Under the pieces are notes generated by a model. It did not search any database, was not told the DNA's origin, and worked only from the letters and a program-made list of their open reading frames with translations. A stretch of 9,695 nt of DNA from DASPXK01 sp035637315 (GTDB lineage Bacteria > Chloroflexota > UBA6077 > JACCZL01): assembly GCA_035637315.1 (NCBI GenBank), contig DASPXK010000362.1, positions 1-9,695 on the forward strand. The letters are read 5' to 3'. Positions within the stretch are counted from its first letter, which is position 1; each line of letters starts with the position of its first letter. Below are positions 1-5,751 of the stretch, in pieces. The translations under genes and the position numbers were made by a program.

Positions 1-1678
1 CCCCACCGTAGCACTTTGCCAGGACGTTCTTGCGCATCGCGCGGATCGTCTCGCGGGCGACGACCTTGCCGCCGATCGCCGCCTGGATGGGCACGTCAAA
101 CAACTGCCGCGGAATCAGCGAGCGGAGTCGCTCGACCAGGGCCCGGCCCCGGGCTTGGGCCTTGTCGGCGTGGAGGATTATGGAGAGGGCGTCGACTGGC
201 TCGGCGTTGACCAGGATGTCAAGTTTGACCAGCCTGGCCAGGCGATAGTTCGCATGCTGGTAGTCCATCGAGGCGTAGCCCTGGGTGCGGGACTTGAGCT
301 GATCGTGGAAATCCACGATCAGCTCGGCTAGCGGCATCTCATGGCTCAGCAGGATCCGCTGCTCGTCAACGAACTCCATTTTGTGGTACGTCCCGCGGCG
401 GTTCTGGACTAGCTCCATCACCGTGCCGATGAACCGGCTCGGCGTGATGATGCTGAGCTCCACCCATGGCTCCTCGAGGCCGGCGATCTGGCTCGGGGGT
501 GGCAGCAGCGCCGGGTTGTCCACCAGCACGACAGCGCCACTGGTCGTGGTGACTCGATATTCGACGCTCGGGGCGGTGATGAGCAGCTCGAGGTCGTACT
601 CGCGTTCGAGCCGCTCGCGAATGATCTCCAGGTGGAGCATGCCGAGGAATCCGCACCGGAAGCCGAAGCCGAGCGCCACCGAGCTTTCTGGCTCGTATGC
701 CAGGGACGCATCGTTCAAACGCAGCCTTTCGAGCGCTTCCCGGAGCGAGGCGTACTCCTCGCCGGCCGTTGGGTACAGTCCGGCGAAGACCATCGGCTTG
801 GCGGGTCGATAGCCGGCTAACGGATCCGAGGCGGGTCGCGAGGCCAGCGTGATCGTGTCGCCCACGCGCACGTCGCGAACGTCCTTGAGCCCGGTCGCCA
901 CGTAGCCAACCTCCCCGGCGCGGAGGAGCTCAACCGGGGCCAGTTGGGGCTGGAAGACGCCCACCTCGGGGAGGTCTGCCCGCTGCTGAGTCGCCATCAT
1001 GACGACCCGGTCGCCTGAACGGACAGACCCGTCCATCAAGCGAACATAGGCGATGACGCCCTTGTACGCGTCGTAATGGGAGTCGAATATGAGCGCTCGG
1101 AGCGGCCCGGACGGATCGCCGGCCGGCGGCGGGATCCGCCGCACGATGGCCTCGAGGACTCCTTCGACGCCGATCCCCTCCTTGGCCGATACTAGGATGC
1201 ACTCGTCGCCCGGCAAGCCGACGACCGCCTCGATCTCCTGGCGGACCTTCTCCGCGTCGGCACCTGGCAGGTCGATCTTGTTGATGACTGGGATGATCGT
1301 CAGGTCGTGCTCGATCGCGAGATAGGCGTTGGCTTGGGTTTGGGCCTCGACGCCCTGCGCAGCGTCGATGACCAGGATGGCGCCTTCGCATGCGGCCAGG
1401 CTGCGCGAGACTTCGTATGTGAAGTCGACGTGCCCGGGCGTATCGATCAGATTGAGCTGGTACACCCGTCCGTCCGAGGCGGCGTACCGCATCCGAACGG
1501 CCTTCGCCTTGATCGTGATGCCCTTTTCGCGCTCGAGCTCCATCTGGTCGAGGACCTGGGCCGTGATCTGTCGCACGGCGAGCGTGCCGGTCAGCTCCAG
1601 CAGGCGATCGGCGAGCGTCGACTTACCGTGGTCGATGTGGGCGACGATGCAAAAGTTGCGGATCGTTTGCTGGGACAT
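1..1678 (-). CDS. lepA: Elongation factor 4 (LepA), 3' end cut by window edge
   Basis: Translational GTPase that binds the ribosome, is reported to back-translocate or remodel stalled complexes, and affects initiation/assembly under stress; it acts in the cytoplasm or at the membrane. Reading from the ATG at 1678-1676 gives 559 codons without a stop. GTPase motifs are all visible: G1 AHIDHGKS (residues 13-20), G2 REKGIT (50-55), G3 DTPGH (79-83), G4 NKID (133-136) and G5 SAK (164-166). Further on come the LepA-typical GFGFRCGFLGMLHLEI stretch in domain III, TPSRFIGTVMELVQNRRG, and the LepA C-terminal domain ending at KNVLAKCYGG, where the family continues with DITRKRKLLEKQKEGKK. About 40 C-terminal residues are therefore missing because of the window edge, not decay. 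EF-G domain IV is absent, as expected. The start is supported by the family N-terminus (few residues before the G1 motif); the Shine-Dalgarno is weak. The gene is divergent from the holin-like operon. Confidence 0.97.
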   Translation of the reverse strand, partial: MSQQTIRNFCIVAHIDHGKSTLADRLLELTGTLAVRQITAQVLDQMELEREKGITIKAKAVRMRYAASDGRVYQLNLIDTPGHVDFTYEVSRSLAACEGAILVIDAAQGVEAQTQANAYLAIEHDLTIIPVINKIDLPGADAEKVRQEIEAVVGLPGDECILVSAKEGIGVEGVLEAIVRRIPPPAGDPSGPLRALIFDSHYDAYKGVIAYVRLMDGSVRSGDRVVMMATQQRADLPEVGVFQPQLAPVELLRAGEVGYVATGLKDVRDVRVGDTITLASRPASDPLAGYRPAKPMVFAGLYPTAGEEYASLREALERLRLNDASLAYEPESSVALGFGFRCGFLGMLHLEIIRERLEREYDLELLITAPSVEYRVTTTSGAVVLVDNPALLPPPSQIAGLEEPWVELSIITPSRFIGTVMELVQNRRGTYHKMEFVDEQRILLSHEMPLAELIVDFHDQLKSRTQGYASMDYQHANYRLARLVKLDILVNAEPVDALSIILHADKAQARGRALVERLRSLIPRQLFDVPIQAAIGGKVVARETIRAMRKNVLAKCYGG

Positions 1679-1704
1679 CGCTTGGCCCGACCGCTACACG
1701 AATA

Positions 1705-1750
1705 CGCCCGCCGATCGGCCCCGACGCCGTCGGGGCGAACGTGGCGGGCG
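1705..1750 (-). promoter_or_regulatory. Two-tier stem-loop in the lepA leader
   Basis: The outer arms CGCCCGCC (1705-1712) and GGCGGGCG (1743-1750) are perfectly complementary over 8 bp. Inside them, GCCCCGAC (1718-1725) and GTCGGGGC (1729-1736) form a second perfect 8-bp stem with a 3-nt loop. Between the stems are a 5-nt and a 6-nt strand of internal loop. It lies 26 nt upstream of the lepA ATG and a few bases downstream of the predicted transcription start, so it would fold at the 5' end of the lepA mRNA. There is no T-run after it on the minus strand, so it is not a classical terminator. A stabilising 5' hairpin or a translational control element is possible; its function is not known. 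Confidence 0.6.
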
Positions 1751-1762
1751 CGCAGCGTTCAG

Positions 1763-1771
1763 AGTATACCA
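1763..1771 (-). promoter_or_regulatory. lepA promoter, extended -10
   Basis: On the minus strand the sequence reads TGGTATACT: a near-consensus -10 (TATACT, 1768-1763) preceded by TG-N, the extended -10 element. No good -35 is seen at the usual spacing, which is typical of extended -10 promoters. The predicted start is near 1756, giving a leader of about 78 nt to the lepA ATG. Prediction from sequence only. Confidence 0.55.
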
Positions 1772-1808
1772 GAGCCCCGGGTCGGCCTCCGTCCGTCGAC
1801 CAGCGCCC

Positions 1809-1817
1809 TGCTAGAAT
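1809..1817 (+). promoter_or_regulatory. Promoter of the holin-like operon, extended -10
   Basis: TGCTAGAAT matches an extended -10 (TG-N-TAGAAT), again without a convincing -35. The predicted start is near 1824, leaving a leader of about 85 nt before the GTG at 1910. The leader contains a weak inverted repeat (CGGGAT at 1860-1865, ATCCCG at 1882-1887). The element is only about 40 bp from the lepA -10, so the two promoters are back to back. The rest of 1680-1909 shows no gene. Confidence 0.45.
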
Positions 1818-1909
1818 GGTGCTCGGTTGCCTGGTCCACGGTGGGCTGTCTTATGGGCCCGGGATTTGCTGTCCCGTCGGCATCCCGTGACCGGTGGAGG
1901 TAGATCAGG

Positions 1910-2359
1910 GTGACGGAACAGCTCCCGCCCACCAGCCAGCAGTCGGTTGGGCAGCTCTTTCGACGGATCGTCAACGGCCTGAACGACCTGGTAGACCGCC
2001 AGATCGAGCTGGCCAAGCAGGAGGCCAAGGAAGATGTCCTGGACGCCCTGCGAGCGAGCAAGACGCTTGCCATCGGGGTCGGGATAGCGCTCGCGGGCGT
2101 GCTGATCCTGCTCGACGTGCTGACCATGACCATAGTGCTGTCGCTCAACGTCTTGGGGGCGCGCTTTATCCCGATCGTCGGGCCCTGGCTCGGGTGGCTT
2201 GTAGTCCTGGTCCTGCTGGTCGCGCTTTTCCTGGCGGCTCTCGGAGTAATCAAGCGCGGCCTGCGCGACATTCGAGTCTCGCCAATCGACCGCACGCGGC
2301 AGACGCTGAAGGAGGATGCTGAGTGGGCGCAACGTCTGCTGACACGCAACGGGAAATAG
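1910..2359 (+). CDS. Small membrane protein, putative holin-X / phage-holin-3-6 family
   Basis: 149-residue protein starting at GTG 1910, with GGTGGAGG (1893-1900) as ribosome binding site 9 nt upstream. An amphipathic N-terminus rich in Q, E and K (about residues 15-45, VDRQIELAKQEAKED) is followed by two hydrophobic segments, about 50-78 and 85-113, separated by a short turn with Gly and Pro. The tail (115-149) is charged. This layout, with a VDRQIELAKQEAKED-type helix before two membrane spans, matches the Actinobacteria/Chloroflexi 'holin-X' or phage-holin-3-6 family. Despite the name those genes are usually chromosomal, and their true role, probably membrane or envelope related, is not established. 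The neighbours here are not phage genes, so I do not infer lysis. It is the first gene of a two-gene operon; the next gene starts inside its last codons. The family assignment is from memory of the pattern, without a search. Confidence 0.8.
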   Translation: MTEQLPPTSQQSVGQLFRRIVNGLNDLVDRQIELAKQEAKEDVLDALRASKTLAIGVGIALAGVLILLDVLTMTIVLSLNVLGARFIPIVGPWLGWLVVLVLLVALFLAALGVIKRGLRDIRVSPIDRTRQTLKEDAEWAQRLLTRNGK

Positions 2360-2847
2360 AAGAGATCCGGTTCGACATAAGCTCGGCCGCGGACGAGCTC
2401 GAGCGGCGGGCCTTGCGACTCGTGGACGTGCAGGCGCACGCGCGCTGGCTGCAGGAAAATCCGGCCGCGTTGGCCGGCGTCGGCCTCGTTGTGGTCGGCG
2501 TGTGCGGGGTCCTGGCATTCCGTGCTGTCTCGAGTGCGCGGAAGCGCAGGCGTCCCGACGAGCGGCTGAAGCGCACCGTGCTCGGTGCAGCCGAGGAGCT
2601 TGGCGAGCGCCTGGAGCGAGCCCGCGAGGCGATCCCGCTCGACGTTCATATCGGCAGCCACGACCACGAAGACGACCCGGGACGTGGCCCTGACAGGGAA
2701 GGAAGTAACGCCGGTATGGTCAAGAAGATGCTGTGGGCCGCGCTGGCAGCCTCGATGATGGCAGCGGCGGGCCTGGTAGCCCGCCGCCTGAGCGCCGTCG
2801 TCTGGAAGGCTGCGATGAAGGAGGAGCCGCCCACCGCGAGCGTCTAG
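2323..2847 (+). CDS. Membrane-associated protein, DUF3618-like N-terminus and DUF4235-like C-terminus
   Basis: 174-residue protein starting at GTG 2323, preceded by a strong Shine-Dalgarno GAAGGAGG (2308-2315, 7-nt spacing) that lies inside the upstream gene; the two frames overlap by 37 nt, which suggests coupled translation. Residues 8-30 (TQREIEEIRFDISSAADEL) resemble the helical start of DUF3618 proteins. A membrane span lies at about 48-68 (ALAGVGLVVVGVCGVLAF), followed by a basic stretch RKRRRPDERLKR. An acidic/His linker (about 105-128) follows, and then a second hydrophobic helix beginning MVKKMLWAALAASMMAAAG, very like the start of stand-alone DUF4235-type proteins. An in-frame ATG at 2716 with an upstream GGAAGG could start that second part on its own. 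Function unknown; co-occurrence with holin-X genes points to an envelope role. The family calls are tentative. Confidence 0.75.
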   Translation: MGATSADTQREIEEIRFDISSAADELERRALRLVDVQAHARWLQENPAALAGVGLVVVGVCGVLAFRAVSSARKRRRPDERLKRTVLGAAEELGERLERAREAIPLDVHIGSHDHEDDPGRGPDREGSNAGMVKKMLWAALAASMMAAAGLVARRLSAVVWKAAMKEEPPTASV

Positions 2848-2870
2848 GCTTCGCCCTCACCCCACGAAGC
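2848..2870 (+). terminator. Possible terminator hairpin after the holin-like operon
   Basis: GCTTCG (2848-2853) and CGAAGC (2865-2870) form a 6-bp stem with an 11-nt loop directly after the TAG at 2845-2847. The downstream tract (GCACTTGTTCC) is only weakly T-rich, so termination is uncertain. It sits between two convergent transcription units. Confidence 0.35.
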
Positions 2871-2885
2871 GCACTTGTTCCCAGT

Positions 2886-2909
2886 CCCCTCTCCCTCGCA
2901 GGGGAGAGC
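2886..2909. repeat. GC-rich palindromic dispersed-type repeat
   Basis: CTCTCCC (2889-2895) and GGGAGAG (2902-2908) are a perfect 7-bp inverted repeat around TCGCAG. It belongs to the common class of intergenic palindromes of the form CCCTCTCCC-N-GGGGAGAG, often seen as spurious 'PSPCEGEGE'-like peptides. It lies exactly where the phenylacetate-CoA ligase similarity ends, so it may mark the site where the 3' end of that gene was lost. Confidence 0.55.
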
Positions 2910-2939
2910 GGAGCCGACCCAGATCCCGGCCACGGATCG

Positions 2940-3810
2940 GAGGTGAGTGCTCGCCCGCAGGCGCAAGTCGACGTGTCCAGCCGGCCGCGCTGGCCAGTCC
3001 AGTAGCGGACCAGCGGCATCGCCTCGCGCGTCAGATGGGTGAGCACGAGCATGCCCGCCTCGCCAGGGGCGACCGCCTTCCGCGTCGACGGGTCCAGCAG
3101 CTCGACGATAAGGTGGTCCTCGGCCCAATGCAAGCCCGCCCGCGCCTCGCACTCGAACGCCAACGTTGGCCCGAGCTCGGCGGTGCCGTAAGCCCGATAG
3201 CTCCTGGTCTCCGGGTCACGGCGTTCGCCAGCTCCGGCGGGGCGCATGGCCCCAGACCGCGATCCAGGCAGGGTGCTCCCCGATCGGCCGGACCAGCACC
3301 TCTTCGGTCTGCTGGCCGGATTGGCTCTCACGCTCGAGGCGGGGCGTGGCGCCCAACTTGCGGGACGGCGGCCTAGATGGTCTCGATGGCCAACCTCGGT
3401 TCGCCAAATTGCGCTACGGCCAGCACGGAAGCGGGTCGGGTTCCGAAGGCCCAGAGCGCTCGAGCAGCCACGCTGACCCGATTGACGGCGTCGGCTTCGG
3501 TGGAGAGCGTCGAAGGCGTCTTCGGCACGATTAACCAGTTGGCCCGTGCCACCACCGCGCGGCCGAATGGAGGGTGTGCGGACCGGTCCGCTTCTAGCTC
3601 CACGCGCGTCAGGAGCGGGAGCCGCTCGAGATCGTCGAGGCCGCCGACGTCCTCGGGCCTGACGCCCGCCGCCTCGAGGTGCTCATGATAGAATTCGGAG
3701 CCGTCCCAGCATCGACGGACCTGCCAGTGGAGCCGGTGCGCCTGGACGTCGCCGAGCTCGTCGCGACTCATCGTCTCGATGCGAGGGTCCCAGTAACGGT
3801 CCACGGTCAC
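2940..3810 (-). pseudogene. Degraded phenylacetate-CoA ligase-like adenylate-forming enzyme (PaaK family)
   Basis: The intact family members activate an aryl acid to its CoA thioester, using ATP, and are about 430 residues long. Here the similarity is split over three frames in 871 bp. The N-terminal part runs from GTG 3810 to a TAG at 3375-3373: WDPRIETMSRDELGDVQ, WDGSEFYHEHLEAAGVRPEDV and LERLPLLTRVELEAD are the family start. The ATP-binding SSGTTG-P loop that should follow HPPFG is missing. A middle part in another frame (about 3362-3240) begins KLGATP. The C-terminal part is in a third frame (about 3225-2940): AYGTAELGPTLAFECEARAG, LHWAEDHLIVELLDP, LTHLTREAMPLVRYWTG and CACGRA. The last domain after CACGRA is absent. 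Missing catalytic loop, at least two frame changes, internal deletions and a lost C-terminus make a functional product very unlikely. The region beyond 2940 is the palindromic repeat. Confidence 0.85.
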
Positions 3811-4017
3811 CCTGCCGGCCGACGCTGACGCATACTGCAGAGTTTGGCCGCGTTATGCCTCCAACGACAAATCGCGACCGGACGAATCCGGCCAGGTTTG
3901 TGATACGTAGTTAGCGCGAAAGCGGCTGTTCCACGCCCGGCCAGCGAATCGACGGGGTGGGCCGGCCGAGAAACGGACGGTCGCTCAGCGCGGCCGTCCA
4001 CATTGTGGAGGGTGTCC

Positions 4018-4479
4018 ATGCGCTTCATCGCTCGTTCCCTGCGCGCCGTCCCCGGTTTTATGGTCGCCTTCGGGCTGGTCTGGTTGGTGGGGGTCTCGAC
4101 GGCCAGCGCGACAACCCCGACCGTCATGATCATCGACAACGACGCACCGCCTCCTTCACGCGGCTTCGATGCCGGCCAGGGCTGGTGGGGGTACGCCCCG
4201 GGGCACATCGAGGTCCACCGCGGCGACAAGGTCCTCTTCAACAATCCCAGCAGCGGCAAGCTCCCCCATACCATTACCAGCATCCGGCGGTCGGGGGAGG
4301 CTTTCGAAAACCAGTTCGAAGCCGCGACGAAGTTTGATTCCTCGCCCAGCCGAGAGGGCCTGGTCACTCCGGGCAACTCCTGGATGCTCGACACCGGCGA
4401 CCTCGACAAGGGGCACTACGCCTACTACTGCCGCCTGCATCCCTGGATGATCGGGAGCCTCACCGTACTGGAGGACTGA
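4018..4479 (+). CDS. Secreted cupredoxin (amicyanin/plastocyanin-like blue copper protein)
   Basis: 153 residues from ATG 4018, chosen because GGAGGG (4007-4012) sits 5 nt upstream; a TTG at 4003 in frame lies before this ribosome site. Residues 1-31 are a signal peptide: a basic start (MRFIARSLRA), a hydrophobic core (FMVAFGLVWLVGV) and STASA before TTPTV, so the protein should be exported. The mature part is a cupredoxin fold with a full type-1 copper ligand set: His84 in KLPHTITS, then Cys138, His141 and Met144 in YYCRLHPWMIGSLTV. The short Cys-x2-His-x2-Met loop is that of amicyanin/plastocyanin-type proteins, with HPWM as in many bacterial homologues. The likely role is one-electron transfer outside the membrane, but no partner oxidase, dehydrogenase or nitrite reductase gene is near, so the partner is unknown. 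It appears monocistronic. The 207 bp upstream (3811-4017) hold a small inverted repeat, CCGGA (3878-3882) and TCCGG (3887-3891), and no clear promoter. Confidence 0.9.
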   Translation: MRFIARSLRAVPGFMVAFGLVWLVGVSTASATTPTVMIIDNDAPPPSRGFDAGQGWWGYAPGHIEVHRGDKVLFNNPSSGKLPHTITSIRRSGEAFENQFEAATKFDSSPSREGLVTPGNSWMLDTGDLDKGHYAYYCRLHPWMIGSLTVLED

Positions 4480-4515
4480 GGCGCCGGACTCGAAGTACGC
4501 TCGTCATCGCGCACA

Positions 4516-4535
4516 GTACCGCGACCGTGAGGGAG
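4516..4535. repeat. Inverted copy of the 36-bp repeat core
   Basis: These 20 bases are the reverse complement of 4597-4616 (inside the first tandem unit) with a single mismatch, which would still pair as G-U in RNA. A transcript of this stretch could fold into a 20-bp stem enclosing about 61 nt. It lies 36 bp after the cupredoxin stop and could act in 3'-end formation of that mRNA, but there is no T-run. Confidence 0.7.
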
Positions 4536-4554
4536 TGGCCCGTCCGAGCCCGCC

Positions 4555-4698
4555 GTGCCGCCCCGTACTGTCGCGGTACTCTTTAAGGATGCTCCGCTCC
4601 CTTACGGTCGCGGTACCGTTAACGACGCTCCGCTTCCTTGCGGTCGCCGTACTCCTAACGGCGCTCCGCTTCCTTACGGTCGCGGAACTGTTGACGAC
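4555..4698. repeat. Tandem array of a 36-bp repeat upstream of folB
   Basis: Three clear direct copies start at 4591, 4627 and 4663, each 36 bp, beginning GCTCCGCT and carrying CCTTACGGTCGCGG in the centre; the first and third differ at 4 of 36 positions. A more diverged copy precedes them (about 4555-4590). The period is a multiple of three and the array is open in several frames, so it reads as 12-residue repeats (PLPYGRGTVNDA) in the folB frame. The ACGGTCGCGGTAC core resembles a short dispersed repeat I recall from Acidobacteria- and Chloroflexota-type genomes. That is a recollection and was not searched. Probably a non-coding mobile repeat rather than protein code. The rest of 4480-4725 shows no gene. 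Confidence 0.85.
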
Positions 4699-4725
4699 GC
4701 TGACGACGTTTCGCCAGACCCTGTG

Positions 4726-5103
4726 ATGGATGCTATCGAGCTCATCGGCATGAGCTTCTATGGCTACCACGGCGTTCGGGCCGAGGAGCGCACGCTCGGC
4801 CAGCGGTTCGTCGTTGACGTAAGGCTCGAGCTCGATCTCGCTCCGGCTGGGCGGAGCGACGATCTCGAACGAACTGTGAACTACGCTCAGGTCTGGCAGG
4901 CGGTCCGTGAGGTGGTCGAGGGTCGGCCGTTCAACCTCATCGAGAGCGTCGGCGAGCAACTGGCCGCCAACCTTCTGGGACGCTTCGAGGTGGTCGAAGC
5001 CGTGCGCGTCAGAGTCGCCAAGCCGTCGGCTCCGATCAAGGGCGCTCAGGTTGGGGACGTAACCGTGGAGCTGACCCGGACTCGCGGGCATGTGGGGAGC
5101 TAG
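4726..5103 (+). CDS. folB: Dihydroneopterin aldolase
   Basis: Converts 7,8-dihydroneopterin to 6-hydroxymethyl-7,8-dihydropterin and glycolaldehyde in tetrahydrofolate synthesis (cytoplasm, homo-octamer). From ATG 4726 the product is 125 residues, the usual FolB length. Hallmarks are in order: IELIGMSFYGYHGVRAEE (residues 4-21) with the catalytic Glu, GQRFVVDVRLELDL (25-38), the dimer-interface/substrate Tyr in TVNYAQV (50-56), LIESVGEQLA (71-80) with the pterin-binding Glu, and VRVAKPSAPIKG (95-106) with the catalytic Lys. The frame stays open 57 codons further upstream to a GTG at 4555, but that part is the 36-bp repeat array and has no place in FolB. A GTG at 4723 is an equally close alternative start. 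The Shine-Dalgarno is weak. The dUTPase gene follows after 17 nt, so the two are probably co-transcribed. No promoter could be picked out upstream. Confidence 0.93.
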   Translation: MDAIELIGMSFYGYHGVRAEERTLGQRFVVDVRLELDLAPAGRSDDLERTVNYAQVWQAVREVVEGRPFNLIESVGEQLAANLLGRFEVVEAVRVRVAKPSAPIKGAQVGDVTVELTRTRGHVGS

Positions 5104-5120
5104 CAGGTGAAAGCTGAGGC

Positions 5121-5645
5121 GTGGCTGGCGTCGTCCTGACCGGCGAGACGATCCGGCGACTGATCCAGGGCGATCGTCCGCTCGTACGGGGTTATCGCGA
5201 CCTGGAACGGCAGGTCCAGCCGAACGGGATTGATCTGACGCTGGAGAGCATCTGGCGAACGGCCGGGCAGGGACAACTGGGCATAGAGGAGGGGGAGCGC
5301 TTGGCGGCCCCCCGAGTGGCAGTCGTCTGTGGCGAGCAGGACTTCTATGAGCTGGCGGCTGGAGCTTACGTGTTCCGCTTGAACGAGGTGGTCGACTTGC
5401 CGCCCGACCTGATGGCGTTGGCGCGTCCGAGGTCCTCGTTACTGCGGTCTGGCGTCGCGGTCCACAATGCCGTCTGGGACGCCGGCTACACCGGGCGGTC
5501 CGAAGGCCTGATGGTGATCTACAACCCGGCTGGCTTTCGAGTCCGTCGGCACGCGCGCATTCTCCAACTCGTCTTCTTCCGCCTCGAGGGACGAGCGGCG
5601 CCATATCGGGGCGCGTACCAGGGCGAGCACATCGAGCGTAGTTAG
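5121..5645 (+). CDS. dut: dUTP diphosphatase, archaeal-type (Dcd/dUTPase superfamily)
   Basis: 174 residues from GTG 5121; AGGTGA (5105-5110) lies 10 nt upstream. Superfamily motifs are QPNGIDLTLE (33-42), ARPRSSLLRSG (101-111), AVWDAGYTGRSEG (117-129), RILQLVFF (146-153) and YRGAYQGE (162-169). The third motif is dUTPase-like, with Asp120 in the position of the water-activating Asp of D-x-x-Y-x-G. The dCTP deaminase signature (GHITLEL, with the catalytic Glu) is absent; two extra residues and GLMVIYN stand in its place. The QPNG and AVWDAGY pattern matches the archaeal dUTPase group as I recall it. The predicted reaction is dUTP to dUMP and pyrophosphate, keeping uracil out of DNA and supplying dUMP for thymidylate. 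Such genes are often annotated as dCTP deaminase; deamination is not supported here but cannot be fully excluded. Second gene of a folB-dut pair. Confidence 0.8.
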   Translation: MAGVVLTGETIRRLIQGDRPLVRGYRDLERQVQPNGIDLTLESIWRTAGQGQLGIEEGERLAAPRVAVVCGEQDFYELAAGAYVFRLNEVVDLPPDLMALARPRSSLLRSGVAVHNAVWDAGYTGRSEGLMVIYNPAGFRVRRHARILQLVFFRLEGRAAPYRGAYQGEHIERS

Positions 5646-5666
5646 GGCCCGAGCCCGGGGCGCCTG

Positions 5667-5696
5667 TTGCTCTAATGCGTCGGGCTACCGTATGAT
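5667..5696 (+). promoter_or_regulatory. Promoter of the VanW/G5 gene
   Basis: TTGCTC (5667-5672), 18 nt, then TATGAT (5691-5696): a reasonable sigma-70-type pair in the 106-bp gap between the dUTPase stop and the VanW start. The predicted start is near 5703, leaving a leader of about 50 nt. Sequence prediction only. Confidence 0.5.
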
Positions 5697-5751
5697 AGGC
5701 ACAGTCCCGAAGCGGGGCGCGCGTACCTGAGGGAAGGCGAGCCCGGTCAAC

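Noticed and set aside
1307..1903. 198-codon open frame on the plus strand
   Set aside because: Antisense to lepA, where all GTPase motifs are intact on the other strand.
1910..2359. Prophage lysis module
   Set aside because: The holin-X name is historical; no endolysin, structural or integrase gene is nearby.
1759..2667. 302-codon open frame on the minus strand
   Set aside because: Antisense to the holin-like pair and across both promoters; Ser/Arg-rich with no domain pattern.
4591..4698. CRISPR array
   Set aside because: The 36-bp units are directly adjacent with no unique spacers between them, and no cas genes are present.
4555..4725. N-terminal extension of FolB
   Set aside because: The extension is only translated repeat DNA. 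FolB is complete from 4726 at the normal length.
4535..4726. Small hydrophobic peptide of 63 residues
   Set aside because: It is the same repeat array read in another frame (LRSLTVAV-type repeats); no ribosome site and no independent support.
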